This document shows positions 24,601-41,371 of a DNA stretch of 64,000 nucleotides, piece by piece. Position 1 is the stretch's first letter. Every line of letters starts with the position of its first letter. The notes beneath the pieces were generated by a model that saw nothing but the letters and a program-made list of their open reading frames with translations, had not been told where the DNA came from and did no database searches. Both the position numbers and the translations under genes were made by a program. Source of the DNA: Centroberyx gerrardi (Eukaryota > Chordata > Actinopteri > Beryciformes > Berycidae); contig NC_136000.1 of NCBI RefSeq assembly GCF_048128805.1, positions 13,288,854-13,352,853 of the forward strand. The letters are read 5' to 3'.

Positions 24601-26676
24601 TTTGAGGTAGTTTCGATCACTCATGATTGATTAGATAAAAGGTATTATTACACACATTCCAGAGGCGAATCATCAAAATCACACCTATATTGTATTGCAT
24701 TCCTTAAAAACTTAACAGAGTACCCTGCACTCACCTCAACAACCAGTAGATCTGTAGTGTGTGTGATTGTCTGTCCCACACCCAGCTGTCCAAAGGCATT
24801 GGAGCCACATGCCAGTACTTGACCACAATCTGTCAGTGTGGAAAACAATTCAAGTCAAAACACAAACCATTTGTGACCACATAATATTCATCTAAATCCT
24901 TCAGCAATTGACTATCAACCTTTTTTAATTAAATGAATATTATGCCCTGTTCTGTCCATTTGCAGTTCTAAAATTTTATTTAAATCAGGGTGGTGATAAC
25001 CCACTTTTTCCACACTTAATAACTTAAAAAATAACTTTGGTAATCTAGTAACTTGCCGTGTCAGCGATATGCGATATCAAAACTTAAAAGCAGCTTGCAA
25101 CTCAACAATTATATGAAAGTATTGTTGTCTTACAAACTCAAATATGCTGCTCAACTGAGGAGAAACGTGGCTTTCCCAATGCTGCTTTCTGATTCAAAAG
25201 TGAAACAAGCAAAAGCATTCCACCAAGCAAAGTGCTGTCATTACTTACGTCTATCACACACCTGTGATAAAGCAAAATATGCATCTTATTTTTTGAGAAT
25301 TACTGATACATTTTTACCAACTCGGACAAATCACATTGGGCATCTCACTGTGTAAATGAGTCTTGGAAGCTGTGTGTCAGTGAGGTGAACAGAAGACTTA
25401 CAATATCGAACATGACTTTCCACCATCAAACTTCTGATCCACTGGAAGATCAGAAATATTTCTGGACATAATATGGCAGCCCTAGTAAACGCTGAACCAT
25501 TTCCTAGCGTTAGCTGCTCACCAGTGAGAAGAAGAGTGAAGTCCCAACCACAGGAAACATTTGTGACCCTCTGACTCAGGTGAGGACAGAGGTGAAGCGT
25601 AGAGACGTCTGCGGTGTGGCCAAGTCCCAGCTGTCCTCTGTGATTCTGTCCACACACAAACACCTCTCCATTCTCTGTGCAGTACAAAACCCACCACATA
25701 AATCACACAAATCATCAACCAGGGGTGGAAAAAATACCAACAAAATTCTATTCAAGTAGAAGTAGTTGCTTTGCTGACATTTTACTTAAGTAAAGGTAAA
25801 ATCACTAGTGTAAAAATCTACTTAAGTAAAAGTAAATAGTAGCTTTTCTTAAAATGTACTCTGAGTGAAAGTAACAGAGTTACTTTTTACAAAGGAAAAC
25901 ATTGTTATATGTGATCCATACAATTCTAAAAGGCCTAGTTGGGGGGGGGGGGATACAGAATAACGTAAAGCCACATTACTCTGCTCTTCTGACTCCACAT
26001 TTGGCCAAATTACGGCTGGCCAGTTTCTGATGCAATGCTTATGTAGAGCCTAGAAAGTTTGTACTCTGGATATGATTTAAAATGTAGCAATAATTAATTC
26101 ACCCAGGAGGGGGAGTCCAGTCTCTCTACCAGACTTTATGACTTGGTTTCCATTATTGAACACAGTTACCACAGACAGAGACAGACATTTTTTATAGTAA
26201 CAGTGATAAAGTGAAAGTGCAGCATGGGAACCTACAGTACCGGTGACAGCCACGGAATGCCCTCCGCCTCCACTGACAACCCGGACCGCTGTGTCATGAA
26301 GAGCCGCGGTGTCCGACAGCCCGGGCACCGACAGGTCCTCCACATGTCCCTGTCCCAGCTGGCCGTAGCTGTTGGCTCCCTGTATGTTCACAAATATGCA
26401 TGTACAGGCTAACACTGCTAATGTTCAGTTTGCTAATGTTAACGGAAGTTTGTTGTCGCTGCACTGTTTATGCTAGTTTGCTCGCTGGCTAGCAAAACGC
26501 TAAGTTAAAGTTAACGTTCGCACGTGAACTGTCACTCTTCTGGTGGTGAGTATCTGAGATTATTATTATTATGTATTAAACTACACGCATAAGCTAATAA
26601 CACATTAAGTTATCATGTTATGTAGTAAACTTACCCACGCGTGTAAACAAAACTCTGTCCGGGGACTCGTTTCCAT
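18611..26676 (-). CDS. sergef: Secretion-regulating guanine nucleotide exchange factor (RCC1-repeat protein)
   Basis: Eleven exons join in phase to 394 aa: 26635-26676, 26241-26379, 25522-25674, 24735-24829, 24473-24533, 24276-24383, 24076-24138, 23313-23471, 23048-23214, 21322-21358 and 18611-18771. The family (also DelGEF) is an RCC1-like beta-propeller reported to bind the exocyst subunit Sec5 and to affect secretion. RCC1 signatures recur: GANSYGQLGQGH at 15, CGQNHRGQLGLGH at 68, CGSNAFGQLGVG at 119, WGTGLASH at 169, WGSNKHGQL at 228, WGRENYGQLG at 281 and WGWNEHGMCGDG at 348. The start METSPRTEFCLHAW is inferred from a 14-codon first exon with a perfect GTAAGT donor; exon 2 starts GANSYGQ as in human. 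Human SERGEF is 458 aa; the shorter length here is mainly a short C-tail after the last repeat. Confidence 0.94.
18772..21321. other. sergef intron 10 (2.55 kb): nothing further recognised
   Basis: Lies between exon 11 (acceptor CAG at 18772) and the short 37-nt exon 10. Frames in this interval lack domain matches. A palindromic CCATGGCAAC motif appears at about 19056 and 19090 on opposite sides of a short spacer. Confidence 0.6.
21359..23047. other. sergef intron 9: nothing further recognised
   Basis: Between exons 9 and 10. A T-run of about 17 at 21823-21839 is the only low-complexity feature of note. No coding or transposon signature is recognised. Confidence 0.6.
23614..24045. mobile_element. 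PIF/Harbinger-like short inverted-repeat element in sergef intron 7
   Basis: The left end TGCTGCGTTCAC (23614) is repeated as its exact inverted complement GTGAACGCAGCA at the right end (24034-24045). Both ends are flanked by TAA (23611-23613 and 24046-24048), the three-base target duplication typical of PIF/Harbinger elements. The 432-bp body has no transposase frame, so it would be non-autonomous. It ends 31 bp from sergef exon 7. The superfamily is inferred from the target duplication only. Confidence 0.65.
24900..25521. other. sergef intron 3: nothing recognised
   Basis: AT-rich intronic sequence between exons 3 and 4 with no repeat family or coding signature that I can name. Confidence 0.55.
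25720..25920 (+). mobile_element. hAT-like terminal fragment in sergef intron 2
   Basis: Starts CAGGGGTGGAAAAAATACC and continues with several ACTTAAGTAAAAGTA-type units, a pattern I associate with the ends of widespread fish hAT transposons. The opposite end was not found; a run of G at about 25938-25952 follows. A related sequence in opposite orientation lies at about 36.93-37.66 kb. Confidence 0.5.
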
Positions 26677-26764
26677 GGATTACCTCGCCTGGTAGCCACT
26701 ACTAGCCAATACGCTTTACGACAGTGTCGTGAAGCAGTTGCTCCCTCTGACCAGAAGGTTGTTT

Positions 26765-26960
26765 TCGCCCCCTGTAGGCTAGTTTGTCAGCAGGATGTCT
26801 CAAAAACTTAGGAGCGGATTCCCATGAAATTTGGTGGAAAGATAGGACTTGGGCCAAGAAGCAATTGATTAGGTTTTGATGTTGAACCGGTGTCTTTCTA
26901 CAGCGTTGAGTGAGGTTATTTCAAGCCATTTTAAATAGAGTTTTTGATTAAGTAGTCTTG
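26765..26960. repeat. Dispersed fish repeat fragment upstream of sergef
   Basis: The stretch reading TCAAAAACTTAGGAGCGGAT and TTTGGTGGAAAGATAGGACT resembles an abundant unclassified repeat of acanthopterygian genomes, from memory. It is non-coding and lies about 90 bp upstream of the sergef start codon. Confidence 0.4.
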
Positions 26961-27246
26961 GTAAGGTGACGTGGCTCTCAGGCCCTTGGGGATAATTATT
27001 CATTCAACATTCAGAGTAAAGTTGAGATGAGACAGAACTGTCACCTTAATATAATCATCATCATCATGGTCGTCATATCATCACCATTCCTATTATTATT
27101 ATCATCATCAGCAGCAGCAGCAGCATCATCCTGATTCCAACCTCAGTTTCCATAACCAAACCACCGCTATAAGGATAGGAAACGGTAATAATACAATAGA
27201 TACTTAGACCAGACCATAAGACACATAGTGAAACCACAATGCACAT

Positions 27247-27257
27247 TTTATTTTATT
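27247..27257 (-). terminator. tph1: Candidate tph1 polyadenylation signal
   Basis: The minus strand reads two overlapping AATAAA hexamers (AATAAAATAAAATG) about 790 bp beyond the tph1 stop codon at 28041. The sequence 27258-28040 has no coding features and fits a 3' untranslated region. Confidence 0.5.
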
Positions 27258-28040
27258 TTTTTTTATAATTCGATACATAGTCTACTCATAGTCTACATTT
27301 CTTTACAGTAGAAAAATAATGTTTTGTTGTGTTTTTAGGAGTACTACAATTATATTTCACTTCAAGAGGAGGTATTTTTGAACATCACTGTAAAATGAAA
27401 CAGGGTACATGTACCAATTCTGTCACAATCAGTCATGAAAACATTCTCACAATACCAATATTCACCTTCATAAACTCCAGCAACAGTGCACAAAAAGGAA
27501 CATGATACATACACCAGATGAATACAAACAAGGTACATTTCATACTGAAGTGTGGAGAATTAAACAGGAAGAATAATAACGATGAAATGAATTACAAAAA
27601 ACTTTCACATGATCATATACAACAGTAGCTTTAACAATATGGGGACGGAGCACTTCAGAGTTTGTAATAGCTGGGGATATTTTACCATGGACAGTTAACC
27701 ACGGCTGTTACGTACCCTGAAAGCGCACAATCTGCTTGATGCAATATAGAAGCCAATTCAGCCAAGTATAATTGAAGCAAAGCAGTGTCTCGGGTTAAAC
27801 AGTCCCTTGGGTTTGTTCAGTTTACTAATATCGATGGCTAAACCCAACGTGTCTCAGTAAATTGTACAAAGCCTACATACTGTACAGTGGGAACAATGGG
27901 GCGTTTTGCCAAAAGCAATGCACATTCATAGTACTGACGAAGGGCAAGCTACAAGCAGTATCTCTACAGCAGTGCTGGGGGATGGACATGGCAAGCTTTG
28001 ACGGACTGTAAGTGGATAACTGGAGCTGGATCTCGGGCAG

Positions 28041-33745
<5,705 letters not shown>

Positions 33746-33857
33746 GTTGAAGTGCTGTTTTCTGCCTATTTATGTAGCTACTTCTTCTGGGTGGATTATC
33801 TAAATAACCACAGCTATGTAAAGTGGGCTGTCTATCCCCGAGAAGCTGCGCGCTTTG

Positions 33858-33959
33858 CTATTTAACCACACAGAGGAAATAGGAGGGGGCACAGGGGAGC
33901 AATAATCTCACCCACAACAGCAAATGGAAAAAGAGCAGCAACGCTCACGTCATTGGGGG
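33858..33959 (-). promoter_or_regulatory. tph1: Candidate tph1 promoter: TATA-like box with adjacent CCAAT and CRE-like sites
   Basis: On the minus strand GGTTAAATAG (33858-33867) is a TATA-like element about 115 bp before the tph1 start codon. Upstream, CCCCCAATGACGTGAG (about 33944-33959) carries a CCAAT box overlapping TGACGTGA, a near-match to the cAMP response element. Mammalian TPH1 promoters are known to use an NF-Y-bound inverted CCAAT box and to respond to cAMP in pineal cells. The arrangement fits that, but no transcription start has been shown here. Confidence 0.5.
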
Positions 33960-36920
33960 AAAAGGCTGCCTTTTATTTTAACTAAAGGCCTGAAACACTG
34001 GGAATCTTTAATGAGATCAAAGCACAAAGTTCTGTTTGCTGAGAGAATAAATTAGATTGGTAGCTTTTGTTATTAGACACCTCAATATATTTGAAAAAGT
34101 CCTAAAAGCGTAGCCTTTGTTGAAAAAGAAGATATGGGTAAAATGGATATTTTATTAAGTAGACTTATTTGCTGCTATTGCCAAGTGAATACACAATTGA
34201 AATTAAATTGTGAAAAATGTCCTGAGATAAAACGTTTAATACAGACTGATCAGTCACTATGGACACAGGCTTTCCTCACAATATACTGGCACAAGTAACT
34301 GAATTCTTCTTCTTTGTTTTCCAGTGTTTGTTGACACCTTGAGACCCAGAAGAGGTCAAGGCTTAAGAGGATTCAATCTTAGCCCACTTCATTGGCCTTC
34401 ATTGTTCACCGCCCCCCTTTCACAATCCATCCCTTTGCACTGTAAGCACCCATGGGTTCACGTGCACACGACATGAATAATCTGGATGTTTTGCTTTCTT
34501 CAACACTGCAAGCCTGTTGAATGAGATCAGGAAAATAACTGTAAAAGGGCTCAGAGGACTCAGCTGAAGCAGAGTGGAGACGAAGGAGCGCTAAAGCCTC
34601 AAGTCTTAGTCACCTACTACTTTACAAACGTGACAGGTAAGACATATTTTTCGGCTAAAGAAAATAACTGTATAATGAGATAGTCTGCCTTTATACTTTT
34701 AGCTCCACACAACTGTAGGGCAGTGATACACATGGCTGATGCGCATGATGTTTCTCTCAGGTGGTCTCTGGCCTGTGTCACTCGTGACACGGACACAAGC
34801 TTTACACAACCGAGGAGGCGGTGAAGGGCACTTCCTCTTCTCAGGGACTGAGGCGAGTGAAGGGAAACAGGGGCTGGTCTGCTCTCTGATGTTACAGCAG
34901 TGTTGCAGCAGGACCAGCTTTTATCATCCAGCCATGATACAGAATGGCCAGCCCCCTGTAAAAAGACTGCGAGTATCTTTACATGTTTTCTTATGTAAGG
35001 GTGAGAAAAAGGGGTGGGGTATGGGATAAAGACTAGAAGCGCATGAGGGAATTTTATTGCCATGGTATTTCATTGCAATACCATCATAAAGTTGAAGTTT
35101 ATGATTCTGCCCATTGATGATCGAAGCCCAAACTCTGAAGTGGCCCTCTGCGATCCAGGAATCAAGCACCACAACCAAGTCTGCTTATAATTAAATAGCC
35201 ACAGACATCACTTTTATGCTGCAGATGCTGTGGCCAAGTCTTTGATCTTCTCATGCCTGGACCACATCTCCTTCATTTTATGTCTTATATAAGAGGCAGG
35301 TGCTAACTGGATTTCTTGCTGCATCCAGTTTACAAATCTATGGAATATTTCTTTTAAAAATGCACTTTCAATTCTACTGGCTGACTGACATTTTCTGCAG
35401 TAAATATGACTCCAGTGACTATAATGTTACCTAATCCTTTTATTCCCCTAGGCTGTATTCAAGTATGAAAAAAAAAAACAGTTAGTCCTGACTCATGTAT
35501 AAATGAATGTGATGTGGCGCATGCCGTCCAGCACATCTCTGGTCTGCCATTCAGAGGGTAATTGACACAGGTGCTACGAGATGCTTCAAGCCTCTGAGCA
35601 GTTCGATGAGGTCGGAGAACGCAGCATGAATAAGACGCCTCATTGTCGCCGGCTCTCCTGGTGACACGTCTGTCTTTGTGTATCTGGACAGAGGTCTTTG
35701 GATAATTAGTGCACGGTGCTTCAGGGGGAGAAATGTGCTGCAAGAATTCACTCATGAATGAACATTGTCCAGGCAGAAGATTTAGGTCGTTCTCACCACC
35801 GCTAGTCCATCTATGCTATGAATTGAAAAGTTCTACCTCCTCATATTTTACAATTTGTGCACAAAATCCTTTCCTATCACACACTCATTGCATTCAAAAT
35901 GTGCAGTGTAATTTTGTGCTTCATTAATTAATTCATTTACTCTGTTTTCATTAAAAATATATGTAAACTGTACTGTAAACTGTACTGTAGAGGCTAGTTA
36001 TAGCTGAGTCTGCATATGCACACATTTAAACACAATTGGACTTGATGTTGATTAGCGGTCTACAGAAGTGGGCAGCAGGCTTTTACTTTGCCTTTGTTGT
36101 GGCTCCTGATGAGGCTCTTCTGCTTCACTGGAGTGAGACGGGGTGAGAGTGCTCATTACAGTCACCCATCTCATTACCAAACCGCAAACTCCTGCTAAGG
36201 AAACCGGGCCACGGAAGAGTCACACATCTATCGCCTTTAATACCCAAATGTCATTTCTCACCTAAAAAACATTGCCTGTTTATTATTCTGACAAGCTCTC
36301 ATCTCTGATCTCTGACAGTGGCAGAGATCTTCTCCAGTAGTGAAGGGGAGATACTGCCCAAAGTAGCACAAATGTATAGATGTTATGGATGAGTCTGGGT
36401 GTGAGAGCTGCACTGTGGGGAGTCTGTCCCAATTCTGTTCACTTCAATCAGACGGATTTACTGTTCAGACACTGAGTGTCTGAACATGGAGCTGCGAGAG
36501 CTCCTTCTGGCTAATCTCACTTATGGTACTGTCTGAGAAACTGCCCAACATGCATCACGCATCAGAACGTGTAACTGCACTAACCTCACCAAGCATCTAT
36601 CATATTGTTATTATTATTAGTAGAAGTAGTAGCAATAGTATCATCGACGTAATGTGATACTCTATTGATACCCATAGGCAAATTCTGACCAGAGGGGGGT
36701 CAGAGGTCACAGCACTTGCCGACACAGGGGTTTGAACTCATTCACCCATTCCCAGTCTTCACCACCACAACTCACAGTATAGCAACAGTGTAACACTACT
36801 GCTGCACTTATTCTAACAGTCTGTAGGCCTATCACTCCCTCTGCTGTTCTAACATTTTTGGTTTGTGTTTGACTGCTTTTTTATGTAGCAGTTACCCATT
36901 AAAGTTTAGAATCACCTCAT
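33960..36920. other. Intergenic tph1-saal1, part 1: no gene recognised
   Basis: No frame in this stretch is bounded by good splice sites or resembles a known family, including a 148-codon minus-strand frame at 34617-35063. Distal tph1 regulatory sequence could lie here but nothing can be singled out. Confidence 0.55.
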
Positions 36921-36929
36921 GTTTGTTTA

Positions 36930-37655
36930 TAATCAAGTGCTGAAGTAATTCATTACATTTACACTTGTTACTGTAATTGAGTATCTTTTTTGTGGACTTG
37001 TACTTTTGTTTTTAATGTTAGTCAGTAAATTTACTTTTACCTAAGTATATTTTGACTGAAGTATTTTACTTGACTACATTATAAATCCCATCCATTGCAG
37101 AGTACACATTTTGTAGACTCTCGCTAAGCAAAAATTGTAATTGTAAAATTGTAAATTCTGTCTGCATAAAACCTGCCAAGCCCATGGAGGAAAAGTTAAC
37201 TAACTGTAACATTAAAAAATCTATCTAAATTTATCCATGACAGCAGCTTAGTTCACATCCATCCAGCTGCAGTTTTATTGGTTTGTGTTTTCCTGGTTGT
37301 TGTATAACTAGTTTGCTAGGCTTGCTAGCTAGGTTGGAGAGCTAATAGCAAATGAAACATCAGTGTCATAACGTTACTGAATAATAGGGAAAAGCATTTT
37401 CATTTTTTAAAATCACAAATCTAATAATGACATGAATTTCATAATCTTATTTTATAATGGTCAACAGTCTGTAACATGTGCAATATAACATATTGAACTG
37501 TCCTCTCATCCTTTGTAAATTACATGGGAAAGATCATATGGAACCTTGTGTATTTTTAAGTATTTCTGAGTACATTTTATTTCCTCTTCAGTCAAATTTC
37601 AGCAAACAGTTCTTCTGCTTGAGTAGGATGTTTGGGCACTCTTTCCACCCCTGAT
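36930..37655 (-). mobile_element. hAT-like transposon remnant
   Basis: The plus strand ends GGGCACTCTTTCCACCCCTG at about 37655, the inverted form of the CAGGGGTGGAAA terminus seen at 25720. Its left part carries many AAGTA/TACTT units such as TTTACTTTTACCTAAGTATA. The left terminus is decayed and no transposase frame survives. The superfamily is inferred from terminal sequence. Confidence 0.5.
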
Positions 37656-40600
37656 TGTAATGCCTGTGTTATTTGAATTTCCATAAAGAATCCAAGGTCT
37701 TACAATAGCACTTCATCAATAGAATTCCAGTCTTTCACCTGATACTGAACGTTGTTTGAACAACTAACCCATCGGAGCGGCGAATGGTTTCCTGCTTGCG
37801 TCTACTTCCTGAAGGAGGCCTCGGTCTCTTTAATTAGCTCCAATTCTTTCATTGCAGAACAAACAGCAGCATATGCCACTTGGTGACAGGCGTCAGTGTA
37901 CACAAGGACAGAGCAGGATGGAGCTGCACCCATAAACACCTGCCACATTCAAAACAGAGAGGGGCAATACATTAAAAAAAAATGCAAAGGTGACACAGAA
38001 GTGATACAGTTGTGCATCACTTTTTAGGGGGAAAAGGTTATTAAAAGTATAGTGTAGTTAAACTCCGCATTTAATCCACACGTCTTTTTTTTATGGGTTT
38101 TAATTATTCATTCAGGTAGTTTACCAGATCAATTAAGGGAACATTTGCATCTTCTGTTCCAGCGGTAGCATTCCAGTACATGTTTTATCCCCAAATAACA
38201 CATTAATTATTCAATACAATAAATGAAAAACACAACCCAAAAATAAAGGCAAGGATGTTTGAATGCTTACTTTGCACAGCACCTCACTTTGAGAAATAAA
38301 TTGAAATGAAACTTGTGTCACACTGCTTAGACACTGTAGCAGTTCTCCATTTGTGCAGGTCAAAATGAACTGCATCACCCTTGCCTTTATCTTGGGATGT
38401 GTAACCTATCATATGGAATTACCATTTTTTTTCTCACCAAGCACTCCTCATGGAAGACGACCCTTGATGACGCACACTCTTTCTATTTGTTGTTAGTGAC
38501 GGACAACAGCTGATGGAAATAAACCTGCACAGTCATTAACAAAGGTTGTGCACTGTTTAGCATCCTTGCTGTCTAGTTTGTTATCATTACAATGATGTAA
38601 CAAAAAGGCTAGTTAGAGAAACAGAACTACATGTAAACGGCTGCGGGGGAGAAACGGGCAAATGAAAGCATCAACGTCACCGGTACAGGAAACGTCAGTG
38701 TCTTTGATATTTAGGCAACACGGAGGGGAAAGTTTCATTGTGATTCTGTTGACATGAGATAGAAAGCCAGGGAACTCAGGAAATGAGCTGAAGGGGCTTT
38801 GATTGCACCCAGTAGCATCATGTTTCTTTATTAACACGGCCTGCCCAGGTGGTTGTGAATAGGCTGGGCCTTGGAATCAAAGGAGAGGGAACGTGACACA
38901 CTGCACATGCATTCTTTATCCCTTCATTATCCTTCGTGCTCTCCCAGCAACAGGTACTCTACCAGTACGTGACAACGCCATTTTCCACATATAGGTCTGC
39001 TCAATTCAAGAGAAAATCCAGCCTTCACAAAATTATAAAGTTTACATCATTTCGTCATCGTTTTAATTTCATCATCTTGGACAGCTCAGGGGCAAATGGG
39101 CAAATCTCAATCCTATGACTTTAAATGAAAAAGAAAATTGTTATAGACATTTGGGAGCTGTCTTCGATCATGAATGGGCAGTTCAAGTCAGTCTCCTAGA
39201 AAATGCCACTTGATCCCAGATTTGAACCTTCATTTTCTGATTTCTAATTTTAGAGGATCCGTTAATTTCTCCAAGAATCACTCAGTGAACATTATTAAAA
39301 TGTTCAACAGTGAAATAACGCTCAGCTTCACTGGTATGTCGTGTGAATTCTCTTTGATGGTAGTTTTATATCTTTAAAATTCATGGCCGGTGATTTAAGG
39401 ACTTCGATCAAATATGATATGAATGTTCATACATGTGTGTGAGACAAAAATAGAGCAGATTTCACTGTCAGGCAAAATGTCAGGTCACTTAAAAGAACAG
39501 CAGGCTGTGTGGGCGGAGGTAAACAGAAAAAGAAATAACTGACATGCAGCATCAACATCACACAACCCTGACATCTCTCTCTGCCATTAGTCTCTGGCAA
39601 GCACCAGGCTCTACATAAGGCGAGGCCCACTATACCGTGAGCATGGAGTCAGATCATATCTGCCTCTGTGAAGACTGGCAGGTTGACAATGGAGTTTGGC
39701 AGGGCAGCAGGAAACATCTGGGCTTCAGCCTGATCTCTGTGACATGACACGACTGGGAGCGAGTCCTGAAGACAGAGCACCGTGCAAAGTGCAAGTCACT
39801 GGCCACAGGCAATCTGGAAAGGCCAAGCATGATTACATCTACATCAGTACAGCGCTTTACAGCACAAACAGGGACTCAACTCTGCAGATCAAGGCAATAT
39901 TTCTGCACATTGGCCATCTATGTGCATCACGCACCTAGTCATCGCTCAGATCCTGCTCAGAGCGGGATTAAAAGACAATTTTTTTGCCATAGGGTGATCT
40001 CCGTCCCGAATACACTCTAACCAACTCTGGATTTCCATTAGAAAGAGTGTTCTACATATCAATCCAGCCTTTAATTAAAAAGCTGCTATATTCACAGAGC
40101 CTTCGTAAGCTTGCTGGAAATGCGCAGGTTGTCCTGCTCTCCTCCCATGAGTGGGCGAAATGCTGCATTTGGAAACCAAATGAGTTCATTGTTAACAGGC
40201 TCAGGCCTTTCATCTAATTTTATTGTCCTTACCGAGTGACTGTCACCCTCTGGTAAACACTTGATGTTGTCATCAGCATGTCCATTACTCATATGCTTGG
40301 AAAGGATGACTCAATACTCACTGAATGCGGTTTCCTCTTATAGATAAATTTACATTTTCAAAAACATTTATTGTGAAATGAGAGGGAATTCATAAAAATA
40401 TACAGTGGTGGAGGTATTTAACATATAAAAAAAATGGAAAGAATTTTGTTCATTTTTGGAAAACCTTTGGCCATGTTGTGTGAAGCTACAGAGAAGTTGC
40501 ATTAGGTGCAGTACATCCCTCTGGAGAGGAGAGCCGCAAACTGAAACTGCATTTTCAGGAGACACACTCGCCTCCACAGGGCAAAGCCGCATTCTGTGAG

Positions 40601-40809
40601 GAGACTTTTCATGAACAAACTTCATTACTGATCTCTCTCAATTCATGTTGACATTTTAGAGAAGAAACTACAGCTTTAAAAACAGTATAATTATCAACAG
40701 GTTTGCATTTAAACAAAAATAGCCAATGAGAGATATGTTCACAATTATAAAAAAAAAGGTGCACTCCATTGATCAAAATCATCACCTCAAATCTTCATTG
40801 CACTAATTT
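37656..40809. other. Intergenic tph1-saal1, part 2: no gene recognised
   Basis: I see no coding exon, RNA gene or named repeat in this stretch. Confidence 0.5.
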
Positions 40810-40815
40810 TTTATT
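40810..40815 (-). terminator. saal1: Candidate saal1 polyadenylation signal
   Basis: The minus strand reads GAATAAAAAATTAG about 560 bp past the saal1 stop codon at 41372. A weaker ATTAAA lies closer, at 41073-41078. Either could end the transcript; 40816-41371 is then 3' untranslated region. Confidence 0.4.
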
Positions 40816-41371
40816 CACTGATCAATAGAGTGGCGCTTTTTCCTTCTTTCAAGGGACTGTTATCTTGTTCCTCCATTTGCTTGAGGCAGAGCAGCCAGCA
40901 AAGAACTCTGGGATGCCTACTTGTCTTTCCTCTTGATTTAAAAGAAAAAAATGTATTGGTATAGCAGGGATGTGACGGTTATGATTGGTCAGTAAAAGGC
41001 TCTAAACACATACAAGTCCAACTAATTTCTACACAGAAAATCCATCCTCCATTTTTGGAGGGAAAAAATGTTTTTAATAAAAAGGCAAAGGCAATACAAA
41101 AATAGCATTCTCAAAACAACAAACGCAACTGTAATTCAGAGAATTAAGTAAAGCTTAGCTCATGATATGAATAACAACTTTTCTAACACCATCCATTGTC
41201 TCTGTCACACTGTCAGGCAGTTGTGACGATGAGACAACCTCATGTCTCGAGTCTTTACAGTGGAAATCCCAACAGTCCGACTGAAGTGAGGTCTTTGGAG
41301 GGGAAAAAAGACGACACTATAAAGGGCAGTTGCCGCAGTCTGGAGAGCTGAGCGCAGATCTGCTGGGCGCC

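Noticed and set aside
34617-35063. A 148-codon minus-strand open frame between tph1 and saal1
   Set aside because: The composition looks random, with no domain, no bounding splice sites and no start context, so it is treated as chance.
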